A stretch of 64,000 bases of DNA from HLUCCA09 sp038745585. Its GTDB lineage: Bacteria > Pseudomonadota > Alphaproteobacteria > Rhodobacterales > Rhodobacteraceae. The stretch covers positions 1-64,000 of the forward strand of contig JBCDLH010000005.1 in NCBI GenBank assembly GCA_038745585.1. Reading direction: 5' to 3'. The notes under the pieces were generated by a model. The model worked only from the letters and a program-made list of their open reading frames with translations. It made no database searches and was not told the DNA's origin. Shown piece by piece: positions 35,945-44,331 of the stretch (its first letter is position 1; every line of letters starts with the position of its first letter). A program made the translations under genes and the position numbers.

Positions 35945-36105
35945 TGCGTTTGGGCGTCGGGTCGGCTGGCTGATGGACAGTGGGCGCAGAAATCGTATGG
36001 TCGGCCCGCAAGTTCAAGGGGGTCCCTGCCCGCGCGCCCGCCATTCGCTCTGAGCGAAACACCCACAGGCGCGGTGTTCGGTCCCTCACGTTACGAGGTC
36101 TAGCC

Positions 36106-36693
36106 ATGGGTACAGCCGCGACCGAGCGTCCCTATACGGTCGATCGTATGATCTCGGCCAAGGCGATCGCCGCTCGAATCGAAGAACTCGCCCGCGAGAT
36201 TGAGCGCGCCTATGCGGGAACGGACAAGCTCGTCGTGGTCGGGCTCCTGCGGGGCTCTTTCATCTTTATCGCCGATCTCGTGCGCGAGATCGGTTTGCCG
36301 GTCGAGGTCGATTTCCTCGAGGCGTCGTCCTACGGCAACGCGATGCAGTCGAGCCGCGAGGTCAAGATCCTCAAGGATTTGCGTGGTGAGATCGCGGGGC
36401 GCGACGTGCTTTTGGTTGAGGATATCGTTGATACCGGCCACACACTGGCCCATGTCATGCACATCCTAAAGGCCCGCGCGCCGCGGCGCCTCGAGACTAT
36501 CGCGCTTCTCGACAAGCCTACGCGCCGCGAGGTCGACGTAAAGGCGACGTGGACGGGCTTTGAAATCCCTGACGCGTTCGTTGTCGGCTACGGAATCGAC
36601 TTTGCGCAATCAAACCGCAACCTGCCCCATATCGGCGCGGTGCGATTTCTCGACGAGCCCGCCGCGGCGGGGCCGGCTATCGTCGACGGCTAA
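36106..36693 (+). CDS. hpt: hypoxanthine phosphoribosyltransferase
   Basis: A 195-residue type I phosphoribosyltransferase that salvages hypoxanthine (and often guanine). The PRPP-binding signature VLLVEDIVDTGHT is at residues 101-113; VVGLLRGSFIFIADL is the pyrophosphate loop. The C-terminal half carries the hood region with VVGYGIDFAQSNRNLPHIG. The ATG at 36106 follows ACGAGG; an upstream in-frame ATG would add 42 unlikely residues. Confidence 0.95.
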   Translation: MGTAATERPYTVDRMISAKAIAARIEELAREIERAYAGTDKLVVVGLLRGSFIFIADLVREIGLPVEVDFLEASSYGNAMQSSREVKILKDLRGEIAGRDVLLVEDIVDTGHTLAHVMHILKARAPRRLETIALLDKPTRREVDVKATWTGFEIPDAFVVGYGIDFAQSNRNLPHIGAVRFLDEPAAAGPAIVDG

Positions 36694-37251
36694 TGATCGG
36701 GCGACGCGACTACTAGCGACCTAGGGGGTGCTCCAGGCGAGACATCCCGGCGATTGCTCGACCGTCCCGCTCTCCCAAGCGGGTTATCCGTTCTTCGAAA
36801 TCGACCCATTGCAAGCCGTGCGGCAAGGTGCGACACTTCGCCTCACAGCTCCTCCAGCTACGCCTTAAGGCAGCCAGACCCAAAGGAGCGCCCAACGGAT
36901 CTTCCTTGCCAGCCGAACGCGCCTCAGAGCCGCCAGCCTTGCGATCCGCCCCGCCCCGCCCCGCCCCGCCCGCGCGCAGTCTACGACACCGAAGGGCGCG
37001 CCAGAGAGCGGAGGGCATGCGCGTCCTTTCCGGCACAGCGTCTGCGATCGGAACGTGCGGAGCCGTTCTGCGCCCACGCTCGGCGGCCCGCCGCCCCAAT
37101 ACGTGCGCGTGGCACCGGTCCTCTGGCCCTGGTCGAACCACTTCGCTACGCCCTTCGTCCCAGAGGTGCGTCTCTCCCGCCCGAGGGGTGAAGGAACGGA
37201 CTTACTTTCAAGTTTGATACCCAGCGCCGCGCGCCAGGGAAGCGAGGCCTC
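36694..37251. other. gene-free region with CCCCG repeats
   Basis: A 558-base gap between hpt and the cytochrome gene. It holds four tandem CCCCG pentamers plus a partial one (36950-36973). One minus-strand frame (36713-37141) ends with a fairly protein-like stretch (DFEERITRLGERDGRAIAGM) but begins in arginine-rich noise, so at most it is a remnant. No RNA recognised. Confidence 0.4.
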
Positions 37252-38157
37252 ATGCGCCGGATTTTCCGCTACGTTCTGATCGTTTTAGGCTTCTGCGGTG
37301 CCGTCGCGTGGTGGCTGTCGGCACCCGAGGATTTGGGACCCGCGCGCACTGCGCTGATCAGGTCAAACGTGCCCGATGTCGCCCGCGGTGAAGCGGTGTT
37401 TCATGCGGCGGGCTGCGCCGCATGCCATGCTGCGGATGGGTGGGTGGAAGGGGAACAGGGGCCAGTGCTCGCCGGAGGTCAGCGGCTCGAAACCGCGCAT
37501 GGTGTGTTCGTGACGCCGAACATCTCTCCCGATCCGACCCATGGCATTGGCGCCTGGGGGATCGAGGAGTTTGCCACGGCGATGCTGCTCGGCGTCTCTC
37601 CCGAAGGTCAGCACTACTATCCGGCTTTCCCCTATACCGCCTACGCCAAGATGCGCTTTCAGGACATCGCGCATCTTTGGGCCTACTTGCAGTCGCTGCC
37701 CGCCTCAGACCGTCCGAACGTCCCGCATGAGCTGGCGTTGCCCTATGCCGTGCGGCGCGGGGTCGGACTTTGGAAGCGGCGCTATCTCTCGGACGATTGG
37801 GTTGCCGCCGCACCGTCGCAGACGCTGGCGCGGGGCCGCTACCTGGTCGAAGCGCTGGGGCATTGCGCGGAATGCCATACACCGCGCGATCGCTTTGGTG
37901 GGCTCAACACCGCACGGTGGATGGCGGGTGCGCCGCACCCCGCGGGCGGCGAACGCAGGCCCAACATCACACCGGCCGCCCTCGATTGGTCCGCAGCCGA
38001 GATCGCCTATTTCTTGGAGACGGGGTTCACCCCGGATCAGGAGCGCGCACGCGGTGCGATGGCCCGCGTCGTTGAGGGCCTCGCCGAGCTGACCGCCGAA
38101 GACCGCGCGGCCATCGCTGCCTATGTTAGAGGGCTTGCGCCTATCGGGCCGAAGTAG
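37252..38157 (+). CDS. membrane-anchored dihaem cytochrome c
   Basis: A 301-residue c-type cytochrome. An N-terminal hydrophobic segment (about 5-22) anchors or exports it, and haem is bound by CAACH (residues 55-59) and CAECH (205-209). A methionine in GAMARV may be one distal ligand. The layout resembles the cytochrome c subunits of membrane dehydrogenases (alcohol or sugar dehydrogenase type), which pass electrons to the respiratory chain, but no dehydrogenase gene is adjacent. GCGAGG lies just before the ATG. Confidence 0.9.
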   Translation: MRRIFRYVLIVLGFCGAVAWWLSAPEDLGPARTALIRSNVPDVARGEAVFHAAGCAACHAADGWVEGEQGPVLAGGQRLETAHGVFVTPNISPDPTHGIGAWGIEEFATAMLLGVSPEGQHYYPAFPYTAYAKMRFQDIAHLWAYLQSLPASDRPNVPHELALPYAVRRGVGLWKRRYLSDDWVAAAPSQTLARGRYLVEALGHCAECHTPRDRFGGLNTARWMAGAPHPAGGERRPNITPAALDWSAAEIAYFLETGFTPDQERARGAMARVVEGLAELTAEDRAAIAAYVRGLAPIGPK

Positions 38158-38196
38158 CGGGCGCGCCGGGCCAGTTGCTGAGATCCGGCGACTGGC

Positions 38197-38232
38197 CCGG
38201 CTACGGGCCCAGCTACGGGCCCAGCTACGGGC
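38197..38232. repeat. 12-bp tandem repeat (x3)
   Basis: Three copies of CCAGCTACGGGC (the first with one change) lie 40 bases after the cytochrome stop, in non-coding DNA. The rotated unit GGGCCCAGCTAC matches 10 of 12 bases of the minisatellite in metC. Confidence 0.9.
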
Positions 38233-38355
38233 CTTGAGGATGGGCTCTCCGCGCAAGTTCGTCGGCTTAGACCAGCCTGCCAAGGGCACAGACGCCGCAA
38301 ACGCTCTCGCTCGATAAGCGCGCGGCGCGGGATCGGTTGGGGCGCCAGCGTGCCC

Positions 38356-39306
38356 CTACTCGCCAGACAGCTTCTTCAGCCGCGCCTCCCGAAGCCGCGC
38401 GAAATCGTCGCCCGCATGATAGGACGAGCGCGTGAGCGGCGTCGCCGACACCATTAGGAAGCCCTTCCCATAGGCGGCTTTTTCGTAGGATGCGAATTCC
38501 TCGGGCGTGACGAAACGGTCCACGCGGTGGTGCTTCGGCGAGGGCTGAAGGTATTGTCCGACGGTGAGAAAATCGACATCGGCCGAGCGCATGTCGTCCA
38601 TGACTTGGAGGACCTGCGGCCGGGTCTCTCCGAGGCCCACCATGATGCCCGACTTCGTGAACATCGACGGATCGAGCTCTTTGACACGCTGCAGGAGCCG
38701 CAGCGAGTGAAAGTAGCGCGCCCCGGGCCGCACCTCGTGATAGAGCCCCGGCACCGTTTCGAGGTTGTGGTTGAACACATCGGGGCGCGCCTCGACGACC
38801 TTCTCCAAGGCCGAGGGCGCGCATTTAAGAAAGTCCGGCGTCAAGATCTCGATCGTGGTGGCCGGCGCGCGGTGGCGCACGGCACGAATCGTTTGGGCGA
38901 AATGCTCGGCACCGCCATCTTTCAGGTCGTCACGGTCGACCGAAGTGATCACCACATGGTTCAGGCCGAGCTTTTGCACGGCGTCTGCGACGCGCCCGGG
39001 CTCGAAGACGTCGAGCGTGTCCGGGCGCCCAGTGGCCACGTTGCAAAACGTGCAACCGCGGGTGCAGATCTCGCCCATGATCATCATCGTGGCGTGGCCC
39101 TGCGACCAGCACTCGCCCACATTCGGGCAGCCCGCTTCTTCGCAAACCGTCGTCAGGCGGTTGTCGCGCATGATCCGAGCCGTCTCTGCATAGCCGGCGC
39201 TTGTCGGCGCCTTGACCCGGATCCAGGACGGTTTCCTGGGCTGAGCGTTGTTGGGGCGGTGCGCCTTTTCTGGGTGGCGTAGTTCGGGTACCTTGAGATC
39301 GCGCAT
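38356..39306 (-). CDS. lipA: lipoyl synthase
   Basis: A 316-residue radical SAM enzyme inserting two sulfurs into octanoyl chains to make lipoate on 2-oxoacid dehydrogenases. The auxiliary cluster cysteines are C55, C60 and C66 (CEEAGCPNVGEC) and the radical-SAM cysteines are C81, C85 and C88 (CTRGCTFCNV). The C-terminal RSSYHAGDDF contains the conserved RSSY serine. ATG 39306 gives the family start. Confidence 0.98.
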   Translation of the reverse strand: MRDLKVPELRHPEKAHRPNNAQPRKPSWIRVKAPTSAGYAETARIMRDNRLTTVCEEAGCPNVGECWSQGHATMMIMGEICTRGCTFCNVATGRPDTLDVFEPGRVADAVQKLGLNHVVITSVDRDDLKDGGAEHFAQTIRAVRHRAPATTIEILTPDFLKCAPSALEKVVEARPDVFNHNLETVPGLYHEVRPGARYFHSLRLLQRVKELDPSMFTKSGIMVGLGETRPQVLQVMDDMRSADVDFLTVGQYLQPSPKHHRVDRFVTPEEFASYEKAAYGKGFLMVSATPLTRSSYHAGDDFARLREARLKKLSGE

Positions 39307-39477
39307 GTCGTGGGGCCTCCTTGGCGGGTAGAGATAAGCGATCACACGCAATTTGACACGTGACAGATGCGCAGAGCCGCTCTGCGCCTGCCATATCGGC
39401 CGACATCCTTGCCCTCGGCTGCAACCGGTAGGGCGACGGGCGGCCCTGCGCAGAGTCGGCACGGGGAGGCCGCCAAA

Positions 39478-40041
39478 TTGATCCGAGCGACGCGAAAGGG
39501 CGATCATGAGGCGCTGCGCGCGCTGTATAGGGCCGCGTTTCCCCAAGAGGACCTCGTGCCACTCGTTACCGCGCTTCTTGCCGAGACCGACCGGCTTTCG
39601 CTGACCACCGAAACGGCCGACGGCCCCATCGCGCATATCTGCCTAACGCCCTGCACGATCGCGCCCGCGCCAGCGGAGGGCGATCCGCCCGCGCCCCTGG
39701 GGCCAGGCGAGATGCGGGGCCGGCCAGCGATGCTCCTGGGCCCGCTCGCCGTGTCACCCGACCTACAACGGCGCGGCCATGGCTCTAAGCTCGTCGCCGA
39801 CGCGTTGGCCCGTGTGGCGACGCGGCCGGGCAAGCCTCCCGTCTTTGTCTTGGGCGATCCGGCCTACTACGGCCGCTTTGGGTTTCACGCTGCGCACAAC
39901 GTCGCGCCGCCCTATCCCTTGCCTGAGGCGTGGTACGGCGCTTGGCAGGCGCTCTCGCTGACGGGGGAGCCTTTGCTGAACGGTGTGCTGCACGTGCCAG
40001 AGGTCTGGGCCAAGCCCGCCTATTGGACGGACGCACCCTAA
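39478..40041 (+). CDS. GNAT family N-acetyltransferase
   Basis: A 187-residue acetyltransferase of the GNAT fold. The acetyl-CoA pyrophosphate loop is LAVSPDLQRRGHGSKLV (Q/R-x-x-G-x-G type), followed by VLGDPAYYGRFGF, a sequence typical of the YhbS-like subgroup. The TTG at 39478 is proposed because GGGGAGG sits 8 bases upstream and the fold begins there; upstream in-frame starts add arginine-rich residues. Substrate unknown. Confidence 0.85.
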   Translation: MIRATRKGDHEALRALYRAAFPQEDLVPLVTALLAETDRLSLTTETADGPIAHICLTPCTIAPAPAEGDPPAPLGPGEMRGRPAMLLGPLAVSPDLQRRGHGSKLVADALARVATRPGKPPVFVLGDPAYYGRFGFHAAHNVAPPYPLPEAWYGAWQALSLTGEPLLNGVLHVPEVWAKPAYWTDAP

Positions 40042-40131
40042 CGAGAATGCGCGCGCTGCGATGCGCGCGGGCTTGCGAGGGGCGCAGAGCCGCCCTACCC
40101 TCTCGTCCAACGGCAGACAGGACCCTTGGCC

Positions 40132-40368
40132 ATGGCGATCACCGCGCAGAATATCGAGGATCTCATTCGCGAGAGTTTCCCGGAGGCGCAGATCTCCGTT
40201 GAGGGCGATGATGGCGCGCATTTCGCGGCCCAAGTGGTCGACGAGAGCTTTCGCGGAAAGAACCGCGTGCAGCAGCAGCGCGCCGTCTACGCCGCGCTCA
40301 AAGGCAAGATGGACGGGCCGGCGGGCGAGTTGCATGCCCTAGCGCTTACCACGCGAGCCCCGGATTGA
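40132..40368 (+). CDS. bolA: BolA family protein
   Basis: A 78-residue BolA-like protein. The class II KH-like core has the conserved ESFRGKNRVQQQRAVYAAL helix. BolA proteins pair with monothiol glutaredoxins to handle 2Fe-2S clusters, and grxD lies two genes downstream, which supports the pairing. ATG 40132 follows a TTG two codons earlier that is less likely. Confidence 0.92.
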   Translation: MAITAQNIEDLIRESFPEAQISVEGDDGAHFAAQVVDESFRGKNRVQQQRAVYAALKGKMDGPAGELHALALTTRAPD

Positions 40369-40413
40369 GGCGCGTGCGGCGCAGATGGCCTGCGGGTTTG
40401 CCCATGGACTGGG

Positions 40414-40680
40414 ATGCCCGAGATGACTGAGGCTGCCGTTGTCGTTGGGCTGGTCGCCGCGATCGGCGTCGTGCTCTTTTTCAAGGCACTCCAGGCCATC
40501 CGCCAGGACGAGGCAACCGACCGGGGCCTTGCACCGGGAAACGGGGATCATATCATTGAGGTCGAATATTCCTCGGGCCTTGGCGGGGGACACGCCACAC
40601 AGATCCGCGTTCCCCGGGACCCGCAAGCCTATGCCAAACGCTTCGTGCCGCGGAGCGCGGCCTCAAGCAAGGACAGCTGA
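40414..40680 (+). CDS. small single-pass membrane protein
   Basis: An 88-residue protein with one hydrophobic segment (about residues 7-26) and a soluble tail. I recognise no domain family. It sits between bolA and grxD and ends 1 base before the grxD start, so it is translated in the same operon and may relate to iron-sulfur or redox handling. Start ATG 40414 or, three codons in, ATG 40423. Confidence 0.7.
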   Translation: MPEMTEAAVVVGLVAAIGVVLFFKALQAIRQDEATDRGLAPGNGDHIIEVEYSSGLGGGHATQIRVPRDPQAYAKRFVPRSAASSKDS

Positions 40681-40681
40681 C

Positions 40682-41047
40682 ATGACGACGACCGTTGAAG
40701 ACCAGATCAAAGAAACCGTCACCGAAAACCCTGTCGTGCTCTTTATGAAAGGCACCAAAGAGATGCCGCAATGCGGGTTTTCGAGTCGCGTGGCGGGCGT
40801 CCTCAATTACATGGGCGTCGAGTTTGCAGACGTGAACGTGCTGGCCGACGATGCGCTGCGCCAGGGCATCAAGGACTATTCCGACTGGCCGACGATCCCG
40901 CAGCTCTACGTCAAAGGTGAGTTCGTCGGGGGCTGCGATATCATTACGGAGATGACGCTTTCGGGGGAGCTCGACCAGCTCTTCGATCAAAGCGGTGTCG
41001 GCTACGACAAGGACGCCGCCGACAAGATCCGCGAAGCGAACGCTTAG
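40682..41047 (+). CDS. grxD: monothiol glutaredoxin Grx4
   Basis: A 121-residue monothiol glutaredoxin with the CGFS active site (Cys31) and the glutathione-binding WPTIPQLYVKGEFVGGCDII. It carries and transfers 2Fe-2S clusters and works with BolA. In an operon behind bolA and the small membrane protein. Confidence 0.97.
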   Translation: MTTTVEDQIKETVTENPVVLFMKGTKEMPQCGFSSRVAGVLNYMGVEFADVNVLADDALRQGIKDYSDWPTIPQLYVKGEFVGGCDIITEMTLSGELDQLFDQSGVGYDKDAADKIREANA

Positions 41048-41124
41048 TCACGAAGGCGCCTTCCGGGATGGGAGCGTCATGCGGCTTGGTGCGTCGTCGG
41101 CGTGTTCGGCTAGGGCCTGCTCGC

Positions 41125-41502
41125 TCAGCCTGTCGGAGCGGCTCCCTCGCGCATCTTCGCCTCCGCGCGGTCTGCCAGGCCCTCGGCCTGCATCGCGAGG
41201 CTCAGTAGGGTGTCAAAAAGTGCAGGCGGCACCGCGTTCCCTTGCGGCACTGGCGCGGTCTCTTGCGCGGCGAGCTTGCTCTCGGCCGCCTTGGCCCGTT
41301 CCTCGAAGGCAGCCGTGCGATCCGCGAGCATCAGCCCCGCCATCAACAGCATTCGCGTCTCGTCGAGCCGGCCGATTTGATCGACGAGCGCTACCGCTTC
41401 CCGGTCGAGCATAGCCGCGGCCGTGAGAAGATAGTCCTCCTCCCCGTCTCGGCAGGCGACGGTAAAGGATTTGCCGCCAATCGCGACACTGACATTAGGC
41501 AT
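41125..41502 (-). CDS. zapA: cell division protein ZapA
   Basis: A 125-residue ZapA, which bundles FtsZ filaments at the division site. The N-terminal head MPNVSVAIGGKSFTVACRDG and the long helical, coiled-coil C-terminus match. Its start overlaps by 8 bases the end of the coiled-coil gene at 41495-41908, so the two are coupled. Confidence 0.9.
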   Translation of the reverse strand: MPNVSVAIGGKSFTVACRDGEEDYLLTAAAMLDREAVALVDQIGRLDETRMLLMAGLMLADRTAAFEERAKAAESKLAAQETAPVPQGNAVPPALFDTLLSLAMQAEGLADRAEAKMREGAAPTG

Positions 41503-41908
41503 GGCGGGCTTCCTTTACGAGAGGTTCAAGCGCGGCGATCAGGGCGTCGAGTTCGGCCCGATCGGCCGCGCGTGCCTCGGCTGTCATACGCGCTTCAGCT
41601 TCGAGTTCGACGATCCGCTCTGCTTGCGCGTCCTTCAACTCTTTCAGACCCTGGACCCGTTCGCGCAGTTGTGCGGCCGCTGTTGCTTCGGCCTCGAGCG
41701 CGTGTTTCAGGCTTTCGACTTCCGAGAGCGCGTCGTCGGCCTCAGCGAGCGCCTTCTCTGCGGCCTCCAAAGCCGCGTCCCGTTGTTCTTGGGCTTCGGT
41801 GAGGGCGCCTGTGTCTTCCGCGGGTTCCGCCGGCGGGGTGTCGAGGGCGGTTTCAATCCGCTCAAGCGCAACCGCGAGCCGCCTCTCAAGCTCTGCCGTA
41901 TCGGCCAT
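41495..41908 (-). CDS. coiled-coil protein upstream of zapA
   Basis: A 137-residue protein that is nearly all helix: heptads of Ala/Leu/Glu run from residue 1 to 25 and 45 to 137, separated by a Pro/Glu-rich linker. No domain family recognised. Overlap with zapA suggests a function in the same division-related process, for example as a ZapA or FtsZ partner; that is inference. Confidence 0.8.
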   Translation of the reverse strand: MADTAELERRLAVALERIETALDTPPAEPAEDTGALTEAQEQRDAALEAAEKALAEADDALSEVESLKHALEAEATAAAQLRERVQGLKELKDAQAERIVELEAEARMTAEARAADRAELDALIAALEPLVKEARHA

Positions 41909-42200
41909 GCACCCCCTCCTCGCTCAAAACGCGCCGCTGGCATCCAGCACCTGCTCCGCGCCGGACGCGACCTACGAATCGCGCGCCACCCATTCAAGCC
42001 TATACGATACCCTCCCGCGTCTGGGAATGCCCGTCCCTTTTCCACCAGAGGCTTACATCCGCTTCTTCATGCAGTTTCTCCGGCGTACCGCCCTGCGGCG
42101 CAGGCACGCTTGACGGTAGCCGCCGCGCTGATACACCGCCTGCGCCCAAGATATCGCCCGGCCCTGCGCCGCGCCCGACCGAGCTGGAGACTTGCCTGCC

Positions 42201-44246
42201 ATGGATATCGCCGCCCTCAGAGAGGCCCATCCCGACCATTGGCAGAAAGCGGCTGCCCTACGCGTTCTGGCACTCGATGCCGTCGCTGCCGCCAATTCGG
42301 GCCATTCGGGCATGCCGATGGGGATGGCGGACCTGGCGACCGTGCTCTTCGAAAACCATCTGAAGTTCGATGCCGCAGCACCCGATTGGCCGGACCGCGA
42401 CCGCTTCGTGCTTTCGAACGGGCATGGCTCGATGCTGCTTTACGGACTTTTGCATCTCATGGGCTATCCCGGAATGCCGCTCCAACAGATCAAGGATTTC
42501 CGTCAGCTCAATTCGGCGACGGCCGGCCACCCCGAGTTTGGCCATGCGCCAGGCATCGAGACGACAACGGGCCCGCTTGGTCAAGGTTTGGCCAATGCCG
42601 TGGGCATGGCGATCGCCGAGGCGCATTTGCGCGCCGTCTGGGGCGAGAAAATCGTAAACCACTGCATCTGGGCCTTTGCCGGCGATGGCTGCCTGATGGA
42701 GGGCGTCAGCCAAGAGGCGCTGGCCCTCGCCGGGCGCCAGAAACTCAGCAATCTGATCGTGGTTTTCGATGACAACGGGATCACAATCGACGGCAAGGTC
42801 TCGCTCGCCGATGCGACCGATCAGATGGCGCGCTTTGCTGCTTCGGGCTGGGAAGTCATGGCGTGCGACGGACATGACCCGGTGGCCATCGACGCCACGT
42901 TCAATGCCGCCAAACGGGCCGATCGCCCTGTTCTCATCGCAGCGCGCACGCATATCGCCCTCGGCTCATCGGCGCAGGACACCGCCAAGGGCCATGGCGC
43001 ATTAACCGATGCCGGGCTGATTACCGAGACGCGCGCCGAGTACGGCTGGGCCCACGATCCGTTCGAGATCCCGGCCGAGGTCAAAGCCGCGTGGGAAGCG
43101 ATCGGACGCCGCGGCGCCCCTGAACGCGAGGCGTGGGAGGCCCGACTTGGCCACTTGTCGGGCCGTAAGCGCGCGGAATGGGACCGGACGCAATCGGGCG
43201 AGGTGCCCAAGCGCCTCGCCGCGAGCGTCCGCGCGTTGAAAAGAACGCTCTCCGAGGAGGCCCCGAAGGTTGCCACCCGCAAAGCCTCGGAGATGGCGCT
43301 GACGCAGATCAATCAGGTGATGCCCGAGACCTTCGGCGGCTCGGCCGATCTCACCGGGTCGAACAACACGTTGACCCCTGATCTTGGGATCTTCGCCCCC
43401 GAGACGCCCAAGGGCCGCTATGTCCATTACGGGATCCGCGAGCACGGGATGGCCGCGGCGATGAACGGGATCGCGCTTCATGGTGGGCTGCGTCCCTATG
43501 GCGGGACGTTCATGTGCTTTACCGATTACGCGCGGCCCGCGATGCGGCTCTCGGCGCTGATGGGCAAGCCGGTTGTCTACGTCATGACGCACGACTCCAT
43601 TGGGCTTGGAGAGGACGGGCCGACGCATCAGCCCGTCGAGCATCTGGCAATGCTGCGGGCGACGCCCAACATGAACGTCTTCCGACCCGCCGACGCGGTG
43701 GAGACGGCCGAGGCCTGGGAAGTCGCCCTTGAGACGACGACTGCGCCCTCCGTGCTCGCGCTGTCGCGCCAGGGGCTGCCCACAATCCGCACCGAGCACA
43801 AGTCGAAAAACCTCACGGCCCAGGGCGCCTATGTGCTTGCAGAGGCCGAGGGCAAGCGGCAAGCGATCTTGTTGGCGACCGGCTCGGAAGTCGCCGTCGC
43901 GATGGCCGCGAAAGCGCTTTTGGAGGCCGACGGGATCGGCACGCGCGTCGTCTCGATGCCCTGCTGGGAGCTTTTCGAAGTTCAGGACGACGCCTATCGC
44001 AAGCGCGTCCTGCCGAGCGGACCGGTCCGCGTCGCCGTCGAAGCCGGCATGCGCTTTGGTTGGGACCGCTGGCTCTTTGGGGAGCGCGGCAAGCGCGAGA
44101 AAGCAGGCTTTATCGGGATGCACGGCTTTGGCGCCTCAGCCCCCGCCGGGGATCTCTACGCCCATTTCGGCATCACCAGCACAGCCGTGGCCGACAAGGT
44201 CCGCGCGCTTCTTGACGGCAAGTGGGAGAGCACGCGCCAACTCTGA
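42201..44246 (+). CDS. tkt: transketolase
   Basis: A 681-residue thiamine-diphosphate enzyme of the pentose-phosphate and Calvin-type sugar interconversions. The pyrophosphate-binding GDGCLMEGVSQEAL motif, the AANSGHSGMPMG start region, GTTGPLGQG (here TTTGPLGQG) and the pyrimidine-domain YVMTHDSIGLGEDGPTHQP all fit. Length is normal. ATG 42201 was preferred over a TTG nine bases earlier; GGAGA lies upstream. Confidence 0.97.
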   Translation: MDIAALREAHPDHWQKAAALRVLALDAVAAANSGHSGMPMGMADLATVLFENHLKFDAAAPDWPDRDRFVLSNGHGSMLLYGLLHLMGYPGMPLQQIKDFRQLNSATAGHPEFGHAPGIETTTGPLGQGLANAVGMAIAEAHLRAVWGEKIVNHCIWAFAGDGCLMEGVSQEALALAGRQKLSNLIVVFDDNGITIDGKVSLADATDQMARFAASGWEVMACDGHDPVAIDATFNAAKRADRPVLIAARTHIALGSSAQDTAKGHGALTDAGLITETRAEYGWAHDPFEIPAEVKAAWEAIGRRGAPEREAWEARLGHLSGRKRAEWDRTQSGEVPKRLAASVRALKRTLSEEAPKVATRKASEMALTQINQVMPETFGGSADLTGSNNTLTPDLGIFAPETPKGRYVHYGIREHGMAAAMNGIALHGGLRPYGGTFMCFTDYARPAMRLSALMGKPVVYVMTHDSIGLGEDGPTHQPVEHLAMLRATPNMNVFRPADAVETAEAWEVALETTTAPSVLALSRQGLPTIRTEHKSKNLTAQGAYVLAEAEGKRQAILLATGSEVAVAMAAKALLEADGIGTRVVSMPCWELFEVQDDAYRKRVLPSGPVRVAVEAGMRFGWDRWLFGERGKREKAGFIGMHGFGASAPAGDLYAHFGITSTAVADKVRALLDGKWESTRQL

Positions 44247-44258
44247 GCAGCACGCGTC

Positions 44259-44280
44259 CCAAATCTTCTAGAAGATTTGG
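44259..44280. repeat. 22-bp perfect palindrome (first of two)
   Basis: The half-site CCAAATCTTCT is followed by its exact reverse complement, with core TTCTAGAA. It lies 12 bases after the tkt stop. Together with the copy at 44288-44309 it may form a double terminator, a protein-binding pair or a dispersed repeat element. Confidence 0.95.
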
Positions 44281-44287
44281 CGATGGG

Positions 44288-44309
44288 CTGAATTTTCTAG
44301 AAAATTCAG
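44288..44309. repeat. 22-bp perfect palindrome (second of two)
   Basis: The half-site CTGAATTTTCT is followed by its exact reverse complement. It shares the TTCTAGAA core and the length of the first palindrome, though the outer bases differ; the two centres are 29 bp apart. It lies 22 bases beyond the stop of the glycosyltransferase gene on the other strand. Confidence 0.95.
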
Positions 44310-44331
44310 GACCGGCGCGGGCGATTTGAGA

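Noticed and set aside
36713..37141. Minus-strand frame downstream of hpt
   Set aside because: Only the C-terminal 50 residues look protein-like; the rest is arginine/alanine-rich and no start site is supported.
41048..41124. 6S RNA next to zapA
   Set aside because: The space after zapA is under 80 bases and shows no long 6S-type stem.
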